DNA of 64,000 nt from Phytophthora vignae f. sp. vignae (GCA_016169955.1 JABJUM010000093.1:124001-188000), one strand, 5' to 3'. Shown: positions 19,385-30,361, counted from the stretch's first letter. The notes: generated from the sequence alone by a model not told the origin. A program made the numbers and translations.

Positions 19385-20635
19385 ATGCGATCCTGGCTGA
19401 TTTCTTCAGTGCTGATGAAGGCCTCGACTCTTAGTATTTTCGTCCTCAACTTCCATTTGATCTTCACGGGACTGCTACCACGCCCATATCTCTCTACTCC
19501 GGCTACACGATACGAAGTCCTGGTCAGGATGCGTGTGCACAACGCTGTGTGGGCTTTTGCTGAAAGTTCTGGAAACGATTGGGCTCGGGAGTATGCGCGC
19601 GAACGGAAAAATAAATCTGAACCTGATCGCAAGAAGAAAGACACTGAGTGGCTTGTTGGTCACGGCGGCAAGCGTCTCCGGCGTCTCTGGTTTGGTCTCC
19701 CAATCGAACAGCGGTGGTCAATGATGGAGCAGACACCCGACAGTTCCTTTCCTGAGGACACTGATGGAGTTTGCGATGAGCGCAAAAAAACAAGAACAGT
19801 GTCACTTCCTACTCAAAGACCACCCCGCCCGCAAACTACCAACGCGACCACACGTTCACTGACGTCTGAGCGCAACGGTCCCGCCTCCACGTCGAAAAGA
19901 CCATCTAAGTCGCGAGCTAAGAAGGTGACATCAAGTTCGCAGACGGCCACACGTTCGATTACATCCAAATTCAACAGTTCCGCCGACACGTCGACAAGGG
20001 CATCCATGTCGCGAGCCAAGAAGATCACAGCAAGTTCTCTTACGTTTGCACGCAAGGGTTCTGATTCCAAGTCGAAGGCTCCTAGCAACCAGCGAGGAGA
20101 CAACGTGACGACGGAACCCAACCGGACGAATGCAGCCAGCTCCTCTTTGGTCGACAGCTCAGCAGCTACTGTGTTGCGAAAGAAACTCGTCATTATGCGA
20201 TCCGCTCGGGCCAACTACCATCGTATCGCCTCTGATGAGCACCTGCTCAAGCTTCAGACAGCGTATGACAGTGGGAACATGAGTGGTGTCGTCGACGCAA
20301 TGGTTCGAAGTGTTGCGCATGCTATTCATCTAGCTCGATCCCAGGATCACACCTTAACCGTCGAGGAGACGTATCGAGCGGTATGCACACGCGTTTCAGA
20401 CGTGCTCCGTCCGGCGCTGAACATGACGCGATTCGAGCCCGAGATCCCATCAGACCCCCCTTCACCGGAGTTTGCAGCGGCTAGGCTGGGGAAGGCGCTA
20501 CGAGGGTATCAAAGGAGTGTCGAGAGTGTTCACGACGAATGTCGAGCACAAGGGGTGGTGGCTGACCCTGATCGCGCAATTTTGACAGTATCCCACTCTC
20601 TCTTTGGTAAAGCGGATGGAATTCCATCGCTTTAG
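19385..20635 (+). CDS. Unknown 416-residue protein convergent with MULE transposase
   Basis: An uninterrupted frame. The first methionine gives a hydrophobic N-terminus that may not be real; MRVHNAVWAFAESSGNDW (about residue 50) is another possible start. Residues 50-115 are charged and helical (AREYARERKNKSEPDRKKKD). Residues 130-260 are Ser/Thr/Lys-rich with loosely repeated blocks (SKSRAKKVTSSSQTATRS, SMSRAKKITASSLTFAR). Residues 270-410 look globular (LRKKLVIMRSARANYHRIAS). I recognise no family. The stop is only about 105 bp from the end of the minus-strand MULE transposase, with aataaa-type signals on both strands between them, so the two are convergent. The arrangement recalls the two convergent genes of MuDR, but no sequence similarity to the second MuDR gene is claimed. 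Confidence 0.5.
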   Translation: MRSWLISSVLMKASTLSIFVLNFHLIFTGLLPRPYLSTPATRYEVLVRMRVHNAVWAFAESSGNDWAREYARERKNKSEPDRKKKDTEWLVGHGGKRLRRLWFGLPIEQRWSMMEQTPDSSFPEDTDGVCDERKKTRTVSLPTQRPPRPQTTNATTRSLTSERNGPASTSKRPSKSRAKKVTSSSQTATRSITSKFNSSADTSTRASMSRAKKITASSLTFARKGSDSKSKAPSNQRGDNVTTEPNRTNAASSSLVDSSAATVLRKKLVIMRSARANYHRIASDEHLLKLQTAYDSGNMSGVVDAMVRSVAHAIHLARSQDHTLTVEETYRAVCTRVSDVLRPALNMTRFEPEIPSDPPSPEFAAARLGKALRGYQRSVESVHDECRAQGVVADPDRAILTVSHSLFGKADGIPSL

Positions 20636-20740
20636 ACGCAAGGGCTTCGTGAACGCAAGGGCTTCGTGGCATGGACATCGTGTTTGAAACCATTCCATGT
20701 AGTGTAGTTCAAACAGATTGAATAAATGTATTTCTTTTGC

Positions 20741-22954
20741 TTATTCATTGATAGCTTCCTCAATAATCAGTGCAGTAGATGCAAGAGGCGGTCTACCCAT
20801 TAGCCCGGACACGGAAGTCTCACTTGTCAATGCAGCCTTTGCCCGATGTTTCGGGGTTTTCGACGAACGCTTTTTGTTGATCGTTTCGGTACCTTGGTGC
20901 TTGGCCTGGGACTTACCTGTCACCCGATTTACCAGTTTTTCGATCTTGTTTGGTGCAAAAGTGATGATGCCATACTTTTGCTGAGCTGCAACTAGGTGTG
21001 CACATACCAGAAATTTGCCAAAGTACCGACATCCACAAACTTTGAGCTTGAGATCTACAAGCCACCCCTCTGTTGGCATACCCAGTTGATGTGCGCGGCG
21101 GAGAGACCATTTTGTGGTGAGGTCGTACAGGTCCTTCTGCTTGATACGGAGTTCCTCTTCTTGTTCTTCAGAATCCTCATTTGGGTGTTGCACGAGCTGA
21201 TCTGTAGTATCTTCCGTGTTGAGATCCTGCTCACTCGTGCCGGTACCGGTCTCACCCCCCGAGGAGTTGGGGTCCTGCTGATTGAAGGCCGCACCGGTCT
21301 CACCCCCCGAAGTCAGAGTACGAAATAAAGCCATGGCGTCAGTGGGTCGAGTCGCGATCTCTGGCACACCCTCTTCGCTTGGTGAATCATCCATGTCAAA
21401 CGATGACCTAAAGTAGCATTCCGCCTCATCACCTTCGCTAGCGCTCGAGATAACATCATTAATTTCAATGACCCGTACCAAATTTGGGTCCGACGTGCGC
21501 TCGAAATTGTACGCGAGAAGCTTCAGTCATTGCGATCGCCGCATTCACAACGTCTGTAGTCGGCTTAGGTGTGTAGTTCGGCTTAGCAGGTTCCAGCGGG
21601 GTGATGGACTCTATGAAATCACAAAGTTTGAGAAGAAGCCGACGCATGTGATGTCGACGCCGCTGCAAGAACAGCTTAATAGCGCCGTTCAGATTCTCAC
21701 ATGGATTGTTGGTGGACGCGTATCCAGCGGGGGTGTGGTATGCCTGCCACCTCCAGTATCGACCCTTGAGCCATTGCGAGTCGAAATAGGTCGCGAATTC
21801 TTTCAGATGCGTGGTCTCCTTCCATTTCTGTAGCTCACGATCTCGGCACAACTCGAATTCCACCAAACCGGTAGCATAGTGCATGTCAACTATCGATGAC
21901 ATCACCATCATCCTTGTTTTGATCGGTAGATGCTGGATTCGCTTCCGCACATTGTACAACACATGGAAGAAGCACATGAGCTTTTTGGCGTCTGCGAATG
22001 CCGATATGGATTCAACTGCGATGTATTGGGCGTCTTCCGCGTCACCCATGACTGTATCCACTTGGAGAGATACCCCACGTACTTCACGTATAAGCTCCAC
22101 GAAGCTACGGAAACACTCGGTGTATTCGTGCGCGGTTCGCCGACTGACAACGAAGAAGGTCCCCACTTGGTACGCTCTGGCCTTGTCCGTAAATCCGCAC
22201 GTCACCACTGGATACCCTATGTCGCTTAACTTGAAAGTTGCGTCTGCGTGAAACTGGCACTTTGACCCGGAGTTTGCAAACCGCAGACAGCCATCAATCA
22301 TCGCTAGTGATGTTATGCCAATAATGAAAGGATCTTCATCTGACCCCAAACCAACGTATGCATACCCTTCGCCGTCTAAGCTCGCACCAAACCAGAAGGC
22401 CGTGTTTGCGTTTAGGCCCGGGCGGTAACAGTGAAGACGACAAAGGTCTTGGACAGCTTTGCGCGAGTTCTTCGTCCCTTGGTCTCTTCGAAGGCGCTTC
22501 AACGCATTTTGCACTTGCTTCAGACTTGGCCATCCACGACTAGTCACTGGGATCTGGGACTGCTTTTTCAAATTGACGAGCATGAGCCGTGGTGGAATAC
22601 CAATCTCATCTTGTTCTGCAAGGAACTGCTTCATCATCGTCGTCCCGCGTACAGGGTGACTAGTACTGCACGGAACCACACCACGCATGTGCCCATGCTC
22701 ATTCACCCATATCGTCCAAGTGTCGCTAGCCGTACAGGTGAACACTTTCCACACAACAGCACAAATGCCTATGTCGCTACAGGTCTTGCTGGTACACGAA
22801 AGCGTCTCTCAACCATTATGTGCATACCCCCACACACGGTACATACGTCAAAGTCGCGCTTAAGTGTCACCGCCGAGCAGCACATAGCATCGTCTCGATA
22901 CGCATTGAAGCTGTCTTCGGAGGTCTGGACTGACAGCCGTCGCCATGGCTCCAT
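20741..22954 (-). pseudogene. MULE (Mutator-like) transposase, frameshifted
   Basis: Three minus-strand segments in different frames make up one transposase. 22769-22954 carries Cys pairs (CC...CTVCGG). 21465-22754 holds the catalytic core: FWFGASLDGEGYAYVGLG, the first Asp in CQFHADATFKLSD, the second in VDTVMGDAEDAQYIAVE, and the Glu in NNPCENLNGAIKLF. 20741-21481 has the SWIM zinc finger CGCRYFGKFLVCAHL and a basic tail. Overlaps of the frames at about 21470 and 22760 indicate two frameshifts, so it is inactive unless introns are involved. The enzyme family moves MULEs by cut and paste, leaving 9-bp duplications. No terminal repeats could be fixed around it. Confidence 0.85.
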
Positions 22955-23517
22955 TGCTGGCGGCTTGGTGCTCGTTCTTGTGAATCCGCTTGTGTGGGGA
23001 GCTACGTATAGCCGTTGGTTTCAAAGGTATCCCCCAAAAATACTGCATGTGTATGTTTAGATATTAGCAAGATTTATTTTTCAACAATGCCAAAGTACGC
23101 CGGTCAGCTTGTATATCGATGTCCCGCGCGTATGTTCTGGCCCCATTCTGCATGATATGTATGACGCTGCCGCATCTGGTATGGAATGCCCCCAAGTCTG
23201 TATGTTTTGTCCAGAAAATCTGTATATTTTGACACCCTCGTCAGACCGGACGGAGTTGAGAAGCACCGATTTGGTAATAAGACACTCGCAGCAGGTACTT
23301 CCTAAGGAAGTACATATTGCGAATGTCTATTTACCATTAATACATTTTCGAAAATGTAGGATGGGCACGACCCACAGCTAAGAGAAGCATATGCAGGCCG
23401 CTCGACAATTTCACACGTATCCGTTCGTTTCGACCAGCGCAGCACGCTGCAATGACACTCACCACCAGCGAATTTCTTGCTATCGCGGATCCCCAAGCCG
23501 CCACATTTCCGACCTCC
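22955..23517. other. MULE upstream region and repeat fragment
   Basis: There is no recognised gene. A perfect 19-bp odd palindrome, gtacttcctaaggaagtac, lies at 23295-23313. 23408-23480 shares a repeat with 2400-2470. Confidence 0.4.
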
Positions 23518-23770
23518 TCAACAGGAGCGCTCGAGCACCAGCAATCGCCGCGCCACTATTGCAATCCAGCGACTGGCGATCTTTTGTGCCAGCTTGGTAA
23601 CTCGAGCGCTGGCTCGAGCACGATTGATCCCGGTTGCCACCGAGGTGAAACCATGAGTTCGCATGGCGTGGAGAAGGTACTTGCATTGCGAGCTGGGCGC
23701 GCTGGTGGGCTTGAGCGCGTCGTTGATGTGCGTGGTAGTGGTCATCGACAAAACGGAGCGTGGACTTTCG
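23518..23770 (-). pseudogene. Fragment resembling a TFIIS N-terminal (LW) domain
   Basis: On the minus strand a short frame reads SSQCKYLLHAMRTHGFTSV, then a segment containing RVTKLAQKIASRWIAIV. This is the pattern of the helical TFIIS N-terminal/Med26-like domain, where a leucine-rich helix is followed by Arg/Lys and a Lys-Trp-type ending. There is no complete gene around it, no other TFIIS domain is visible, and the same neighbourhood is repeated near 2400. I regard it as a gene fragment carried in a repeat. Confidence 0.35.
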
Positions 23771-23924
23771 CCGGCGCCTTTCACACCCATCGTTACTCCC
23801 TGGTACAAGTGCAACAATATCATGTCTACCTAGCGCCGAACAAGGAAGCCGTCAGAAGCGCTCCGATTCTAACGAGATCGTGGCTAAGTGACCTAATTCG
23901 TACTTCTCCGGTCCGGTAAAGAAT

Positions 23925-24610
23925 TAACAGTCCTCTAATCAGACTGCAACTTGCGTTCTACTGCTCCAACAGAGCTGTGGATGCCCTTAAATTAAAGCGC
24001 TTGATCCGCGGTATCACGCAGTATTTTTCATGAATGCATATTCCCGCCATTTAAGGCTATTATCAGTCGGTTTAAACACAGGTGTGAGGTTTAAATTCGC
24101 TGCACCATCAAAATTGATCAGATTAAAAAATAGAGATACACTCCAAAAAAAAAGCGGAAAGAGCTTATCTCTGTGATATAATACTGTAAACTAACGAGTA
24201 TTCCAACGCCAGAAAAACAGCCAATCGTGTTTCATAAAAAAATTGTATTACAAATCACTGATGTTGAAGTTTTGTCCAATGAAATGTGGCATAGCAGGGT
24301 ACTTCGACCAATCAAACATCGAGATTTTTCATGAAAAACCTAACTGCTAATTCTTTTCCGGATCGGAGAAGTATTGGGTATTTCGTCTACGGAGACAAGT
24401 ACTTGATCCATTTCGACGAATGGGACCTCCTGTCCGCCGTGGCGCCATACCGAGCCTTCTGCCACTTGTGGAATCATCGCGCGCTGGTTATAGATACTGT
24501 ACCTATTCTCGAGGGAAAGTCTAAGGAGGGCCATTTCCAAGCAAGGCCATTTTCATAAAACAGGCATGTTTTATGTTGAAGGGGGGATAGCTTCGCGATC
24601 AGTTGGCACG
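23925..24610. other. AT-rich stretch with one small unassigned ORF
   Basis: The first 400 bp are AT-rich with no gene. 24331-24558 (+) encodes 75 residues, MKNLTANSFPDRRSIGYFVY and onward, with an aromatic-rich middle (KYLIHFDEWDLL). It is not recognised and has no partner copy in the window. Coding status is uncertain. Confidence 0.3.
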
Positions 24611-24611
24611 A

Positions 24612-26262
24612 TGTTTGGCCTTTTGGGCTCCTCACGAGCTCATTTCGGGCCAGCGTTTTGCCGACCAGCACAGCATAGCAACTCTACTACTGCAAAACGT
24701 TTGGAGCGCTTGGGCTCGGTACAAACCTGGACGTCTGCGTGGTGGCTGGATACAGAACGCCTGGATCAACGTGTTATCTGAACGAGCATCGGTGCGGGCC
24801 CACGCCTCTAGCCCCCTCGCTGGCCCCAATCGCGTCGCCTTCAAGGGCACTCAGGAGGTGTTTCAGCGCACAAATCTCGCACTCATCCTGAAGCCGCGCT
24901 TTCCAAAGAACTCTAGCGCTGAACTCCGTGAGCGTCGTATCGCGTCATTCGGCGGTCCAGCTACACAGGGTTGATAGCGTCTATCGTCATATGTGCTGTA
25001 TTGCTATAGCGGATGCTGGCGGCGGTGGGGCGAATGACTCGGCCTTACCGCGCACCGGGACACCCATCTCCGCGACGCGAGTAGCAATATCAAGTCGTGG
25101 GACGCGGTCAAGGCACCACTGAGGCCCTGGTCCAGGTAGCAGAATGCATTCTCGTTCTTGGTAAGGGTCAGGTGTTCGTGGCTGGAACGCGTTTGAGCTA
25201 ACGCGCTCAGAATAAATTCCGGAGCTGGTCCAAATGCGAACCTGCGCATTTATGTGTGCGGTCCACTTTGAAAGAAGGCCTGCAGCGCAAACATGAGCTC
25301 CAGCGGAGGACGCGGCGGGGGCTCCCTCTGTCTCTCTCGCTGGCGCCTCTTTCGACAGCTCTGCTGCCGAGCCAACGTTGTCTGCTGTGCAAGCTGCAGC
25401 CTCAAGTTTGAGCGCATCTACTCATCGTGCTCGTCTCGCTCGCGTAGCGAAACGTAAAGGGAAGGGAAAGTAAGACTAAGGTGCCACGAATGAAGTTGAC
25501 AAACGATATGCCCATGATAGAAGCCACACTGCTCATGCTGCTTCCTTGCGCCAGGTAGACCATCGTTAGGGCTAGACGCCGGATAATTGGGTTCTTGGTT
25601 TTCCGTCGCGGCTTCGCAGTCCACGCATCGTTTACCGCGTTGTGGATACGCAGGAAGGAGGCTCTAGAGCAGCGAAGATGCGTCTCGAACCAGCGTGTTC
25701 TTGGGGCACGAAGAGCTTTCTCAAAGTCTGAGACGAGAAGGTGGAAGTGCTGACCCTAGCAGAGCCAAGAAAGCGCCCATCCGCCGTCGCTGCTGCAATA
25801 GCGCCGACGCAAGCGCAGAGGACCGCGACGACAACAGCTTGGTGGGTCTCCATCAGAGGGGGGAGGACGGCCAGAACAAAATTCTGACTTCAGAACCCTG
25901 CGTCTGGTGTTCTGAAAACAGAGATTCTCGGAATGCAGAATCAGAAAATGGTACATTGTACCATTATCTGCTGCCCAATCAGACGCACGCAAAGTTCGGC
26001 TCCAGAATGCATTCCGGTACCTGGACCAGGGCCTGATGCCCATCTCTTGAAATACTGAAGATATCTGAATATTCTGTCGGATTTCGTGCACCACGTACAA
26101 ACTGTATTACGCCAGAAGTTCATCACTCGTGTGTGAACCACCGGAAAACCGAAACTTTCGTTCTTCAAGTCAATATTCAGGAAGGCAGCAGGTCGCAACA
26201 CAGGCGGGCGGGCACTCGCGTGTGTGAGCCCGGTGATGTCTGAGCTTTTGGATCACCCGGGA
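24612..26262. mobile_element. Single-arm copy of the fold-back element, with nested insertion
   Basis: Its ends match, in order, one arm of the palindromes found between ABC genes (for example 38839-39578): the inner end at ctcacgagctcatttcgggc and the outer end at gagcttttggatcacccggg. Two differences are large: about 80 bp near 24664-24728 that the arms lack, and the 911-bp PIF-like element at 25123-26033. On the minus strand it has a protein-like frame (WKARLQDECEICALKHLLSA) of unknown family. This appears to be an older, less deleted relative of the sequence that forms the palindromes. Confidence 0.65.
25123..26033 (-). mobile_element. PIF/Harbinger-like element, 911 bp, with TSD
   Basis: The terminal inverted repeats are about 30 bp (ggccctggtccaggtagcag at left; the right end reverse-complemented reads ggccctggtccaggtaccgg). 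TGA is duplicated at 25120-25122 and 26034-26036. The uninterrupted site (gcaccactgatgtccatctc, one base differing) is present in the palindromes at 37800 and 39288 and their repeats. Inside, on the minus strand, a broken frame reads FETHLRCSRASFLRIHNAVN and RLALTMVYLAQGSSMSSVAS, which resembles the N-terminal helix-turn-helix part of Harbinger-type transposases. The remainder of the transposase is absent, so this copy is non-autonomous. A separate frame at 25632-25853 (METHQAVVVAVLCACVGAI) looks like a signal peptide but is probably an out-of-frame part of the same gene. Confidence 0.75.
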
Positions 26263-26692
26263 GGGGGAGATGGACCCCACGTACTCGTGTACCCAAGTAT
26301 CGGCCTGTCTTTCCGGTCTAGGTGGATTACTGTAGACATATCAAAACAATGGATTACAATTTCTTACTACACCAAACAGATTGGTGTGTCAAAACCCTAC
26401 AAATTAACCTGCCGTTTTCTTCTTGCACTTCGATAGCCATTTTGTTTTATGTAAGCTACTACTACTATTACTATTACAACATTAGCAATATTATGAATAA
26501 CAATGTTAGTAGTATTAATAATAGTGCCAGTATCAAACGCGAAATTGAAGAAAAAAAACGTAGATTATCAAAAAACGAGAAAAAGTGATTTAAACTGTGT
26601 GATCATGTATTTGCAGTTACTGCAAATTCTGAACCCGTTTTTTCAGTCTTTGCTTTTCCATAAAGAGATCGTTGCATCACGCTTCTGTCTTG

Positions 26693-27436
26693 TCAGAACG
26701 GACTGGCCGAGTTGAGGTTCGGTTTGAAGGCTTCGTCGATGATAGGGGCTGCAAACTCCGCTTCACTGAGGCCTTCACGCGCCTCCTCAGTCATCTGCTC
26801 CCACATGATGAGGTCCTGGAATTCACCCCCTTTGCCGTTGGAGTACAGCTCCACCCCGCTAGCCATATAGGTGCTCCAGAAGAGAAGCATGGGGTGCGTT
26901 CCGTTGAGTTTATCCTCGAGAGTGGTACAATCCGTATCGCGGCACTTGTCGGGGTCACTCGCCGCGAATTCGTACACTCCTCCAAGTCCAATGGTCGACA
27001 CGGCGACGATCTTGGGCTTCTCGACAGCAGGGTTGTTAAGCCACACAACTGCAGCAGTCCACTTGTGTCGACTGTCCGTCTGACCAGAGTCCTTGGGAAA
27101 GTACCACGCGTACATGATGGCCCAGAGGTCGTTGTGCCAAGCAGCCCGGCCATACACTTGCGAGCCCAGACTTGAGCCCTGGCAGCTTTCAACCCCCGTG
27201 TCGCCATATTCCAACCCTCGGCTGGTGTCTCCAGCGGCATTGACAGCAGGGTACGGGCGGCACGTGTCGAAGTTAAACTCGAGACTCGGTTTGAACTTGA
27301 TCGCAGCCTTCTCGGATATGGTAGCTGGCTTGGGCTCAGCAAACGGATGGACCTTGTCGTACTGAATGTCAAAAGCTCGCACAGAGCAGAGCAGAGCGGC
27401 GGCAAAAGCCGACGAGAGGAGTGGCAGCAGGTTCAT
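26693..27436 (-). CDS. Secreted NLP-family protein, intact
   Basis: This encodes 247 residues starting MNLLPLLSSAFAAALLCSVRA, a signal peptide, and then the NLP fold: CRPYPAVNAAG with a second Cys at ESCQG, SQVYGRAAWHNDLWAIMYAW, YFPKD, the heptapeptide region, and EFQDLIMWEQMTEEAREG near the C-terminus. The heptapeptide region reads DSRHKWT, so the metal-site residues of cytolytic members are replaced, as in the paralogue at 5222. It has an extra Cys pair (DKCRDTDC near residue 170) that the frameshifted copy at 31933 lacks. The start is 18 bp after the conserved core promoter. The family acts outside the pathogen on plant membranes; this copy is probably a non-cytolytic member, by inference. 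Confidence 0.9.
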   Translation of the reverse strand: MNLLPLLSSAFAAALLCSVRAFDIQYDKVHPFAEPKPATISEKAAIKFKPSLEFNFDTCRPYPAVNAAGDTSRGLEYGDTGVESCQGSSLGSQVYGRAAWHNDLWAIMYAWYFPKDSGQTDSRHKWTAAVVWLNNPAVEKPKIVAVSTIGLGGVYEFAASDPDKCRDTDCTTLEDKLNGTHPMLLFWSTYMASGVELYSNGKGGEFQDLIMWEQMTEEAREGLSEAEFAAPIIDEAFKPNLNSASPF

Positions 27437-27453
27437 GGTCTGGGTGCCAGGCG

Positions 27454-27471
27454 GGAGAATCGAAACTGAGC
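27454..27471 (-). promoter_or_regulatory. Inr/FPR-type core promoter of NLP gene
   Basis: On the minus strand the sequence is gctcagtttcgattctcc, identical to that at 31898-31915 and ending 18 bases before the start codon. Confidence 0.6.
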
Positions 27472-27799
27472 TCGATCCGAATCACCGATTCCGTCGCAGT
27501 GCTACTTATCAATGTAAACATGCCTACCCGTACACGTGATACTGATACTTCAAGTGGCTATGTAAGCTTTCTAAGCTTATTGGAATAGCTTTCCACATCT
27601 AGCGGTGAGATGAGATGAGTACCTATCCCCTCAAAATGCTCTTGGTTGTTCTGCATTTTTACTGTATATCACTTGATTTTATTACGATATACCGGTACTG
27701 TACGGAGTACATGTATTTATAAAATGATTACGGTACGTGTAACGACAACGCAGTTTACGTTGAGATTTGCATCTCGACAATCTTGATTACACATGGGAT

Positions 27800-28010
27800 C
27801 CATAACGACAACGGTGATGACATTCGCTGCGTCCATAATTTATTTAAGAGTATACCGGTGATATGCTGTTTGAATATATTCGACTGTAGCATTACGGGTC
27901 ATCCATTTCTCAAACTTCATAAATAAAGTTTTTTGTAAAAAACACAGCCTTCGCAATTTAAAGGGTGTAGAAATGGATCACTTGCGCGATCCAGGTTGAC
28001 TGATTGTCCG
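27800..28010. other. Left-arm-specific segment
   Basis: This part of the left arm has no counterpart in the right arm. It contains a 34-bp string (near 27966-27999, around ggatcacttgcgcgatcc) that in the right arm occurs at a different place (31559-31593), directly next to the position where the arms rejoin. No gene is seen. Confidence 0.5.
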
Positions 28011-28107
28011 GAAATCTTATAGATAAGAAGACTACACAAGACAGTTATTGATGCAACGCGTTTTGTAAAACCCGTTATATCGTATACCTCTTGCCGTTAT
28101 GAATCAC

Positions 28108-28697
28108 CCATGTGGCTCAGATCGGCCCACACAGCTTGGCGGATCATGCGCGGCTCGAAGAGTCGTCCCCATTCGCTCGCACGCATTGCCTCAAAGCATC
28201 GGCCGAGTACCTTGTTGGCCGCCGGGGTGTCACCATTCATCGGCGGCCGGTTGCCCGAGGTTTGCTCGGTTACTTGAGTCGTCAGCACCGGCGATCTTGA
28301 GTCGTCGGCGTTGCCTTCAAACTCTTCCATGTCATCATACGCTGGCTCAGGGTCATCCACATCATCCAGTTCGTCCGCGAGGTTGCGCGAGACGGGAGGC
28401 ACGTCGTCTTCCAACTCGCTCGCGAGACTTCGCGCCAAAGAGCGCGAGCCCCCGCTGCGTCCCGCAGACATCACTGCATCTTCCGGAGTCTCGGGTGTCA
28501 CCACCGCTGGCGCAGGCGCCTTCTCCTCCAGGTAATCGTCGTATTCTTCATCCATCTCCTCATCCTTGGCGTCGGATCCAGTCATCGACTCGTTGAAGCT
28601 GACGTGACGCTCAGCAGTCGGGTCGAGCTGGGCCGCCTCGCGTTCCGCCGGACTTCATCGGAGTTGCTGGTACCGCCGATTGAGATCCTTTCGCCAT
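28108..28697 (-). pseudogene. Copia-like retrotransposon gag 5' fragment
   Basis: Starting at the ATG at 28697, the frame reads MAKGSQSAVPATPMKSGG and then breaks near 28630. The neighbouring frame continues (VSFNESMTGSDAKDEEMDEE and on) through an acidic, disordered stretch to a short helical end (RMIRQAVWADLSHMG) where homology to the element stops at the inverted-duplication junction. It lies directly downstream (minus strand) of an LTR and primer-binding site, which supports its identity as a gag N-terminus. No pol is present. I assign Copia only from primer-binding site and layout. Confidence 0.55.
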
Positions 28698-28791
28698 CTT
28701 CTTGTTCTTGTTCTTGTTCTTGCTCTTCTTCTCAGTTGTTGCTCGTAAAGTCAGTTGACCTGCAGTAGCACGAGACACAGAAGGTCACACC

Positions 28792-28811
28792 AATCCCGGG
28801 TCGCGGCACCA
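28792..28811 (-). other. Primer-binding site next to LTR
   Basis: On the minus strand the sequence TGGTGCCGCGACCCGGGATT follows the LTR end by two bases. It has the TGG start and length of a tRNA-complementary primer-binding site. Confidence 0.65.
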
Positions 28812-28813
28812 GT

Positions 28814-29747
28814 TGTCGTGTAGGAACACGCGCTATAATATATATTGGCACACTTCCCCACCAACAACACTCACTAAGCCCGAAGACTCAATAAGCTTGT
28901 TAGGGTTAGAACCTGAAGGCCCAGGAACTTTCCCTTGCACCGGGTTGATGTTTCCTCTGTGCACCGTGTTTCCGCTTAGTCAACTGACGGAAACCCAGCG
29001 TCACTAGCCACGAGCACAGGCTAGCACGCTCTCACACGCAAATATACCTCGCAGGCCCTCAGAAAGGAAGGGTCCCAGCCAGTCACGGCTTGATACGAGG
29101 GTGCCGGAGCTATACTCCGGCGGGAAGGATAAATGGAGTGCGCTCTCGCTCCTCCACTACTCGGCGACGACTCGTCGCTCTTATACACGGCCACTTCTTC
29201 TCTACTCTTGGCCTGACCACGGGTAAACACACTCTACGATACTAGTAGGCATGTCCACCTACAGTCATGATCCTACTAACAGGTTTATCCAAATGCTACG
29301 GGAACTCACCGATAGCCCGGACGTCTTCCTTGTGTGGTTGGGAGGAAAAGCTGTTCCGTCATTGTTGCCCAAAGGGCTTATCTGTTCTATCTTCTCTTTC
29401 CTATGGTTCAATACAAATATCTAGTCTAAACGCGTCCGTTTTGGATCTTCCAAGGTAACCACCCGACTCTTCAGAGCCCTCTCGACGGCTCGGATGGCTA
29501 CCCGACGACTCGAAGAGTCGCCTTAGGTGCGGGTCTCGGCCAAAGTTCGCGGTAGGTTCGAGTCGAACTTGAAGCTCCAGACTTCGAGCTTGGAGGCTTA
29601 CGAGCCTTCGTCACCGGTCCAAGCTGGCCAATCAGTGACCGTCGAACACCATCGAACGATTGGCGATGTGCCTCGACTTGCCAGTTGAGTTGACGCCGAA
29701 TGCTGCGGGGCTGCCGTTGGCTTTCGCGCAGCATTCTCGATACCACA
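28814..29747 (-). repeat. LTR of a Copia-like element
   Basis: About 934 bp. On the minus strand it runs from TGTGGTATCGAG to CCTACACGACA, followed by the primer-binding site. The outer boundary cannot be placed to the base because it joins RXLR-locus sequence with a similar string (gtcgtg). Its insertion cuts the RXLR-like gene copy just after the signal peptide. Confidence 0.6.
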
Positions 29748-30361
29748 CACGACTGGATTGGCGGCCAACAGGGTGACAGCAGTGAGTGCGATAACGCGGT
29801 AGAGGCGCATAGTCAGTTTACGTTTTTCTTCGGACTGGGCGCTAGAGCTGTTGCGTTTGAAGCCGCAAACTGAGGAGTGACGGCATATTGAATCGGCTCA
29901 AGATCAAACGCCAGGAACAGCAGTAAACAAGGCGCATTCTTCGGAGCAGTAAACACCATTGCATTGTGTACTGTAGTCTTTACCGCCGGCATTTTCGACT
30001 CCATCTCACGCAAAGCCGATGATTCTCACGCAATAGCGGATTGTTCTCACGCAATAGCGGATGACCGGGCCACGTGGCCCGGCTAATATCTGGCGCATTA
30101 TACTGTAGAGTTGGTTCATCTTGTGCTGCAGCGGACGTTGTTGGTTGCCGGTTCGCAGCGCACACTGCTGATTTTATGGTTTTGCGGCAAAAACTAATGA
30201 CAAGATCAAAAATGGCGTGTGCAGATTTTTATCGAGTAGGTGGCAGGTTCGTTATCAGATTGGCGAATGAGTCGGATGGTGCGGCTACATCAGGCTTCCT
30301 GCAGAATATGTGGAAAAGCTCTTGCAAACGCACGTATTATTATTTTTGCACACAACTTTAG
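29748..30361 (-). pseudogene. RXLR-like effector locus fragment (promoter and signal peptide)
   Basis: On the minus strand this is a copy of 16165-17255 without the 471-bp insertion. It retains the CACGTG palindrome, the 21-bp tandem units and the start codon at 29810 followed by MRLYRVIALTAVTLLAANPV. It is cut by the LTR after about 20 codons, so only the signal peptide remains. The close match of upstream sequence indicates recent duplication. Confidence 0.8.

Larger units (their letters stand above)
26393..28107. repeat. Left arm of inverted duplication around NLP genes
   Basis: This arm is homologous in inverted orientation to 30823-33030. Matching blocks include the NLP gene and its 3' flank to the Lys/Asn-rich AT region, the upstream region to about 27790, and 28010-28107. 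The arms differ by separate insertions, and the left arm ends where a Copia-like gag fragment begins. Confidence 0.85.

Noticed and set aside
25632..25853. Small secreted effector (METHQAVVVAVLCACVGAI)
   Set aside because: It looks like a signal peptide, but lies inside the PIF-like element and a better transposase-like frame overlaps it; no mature domain follows.
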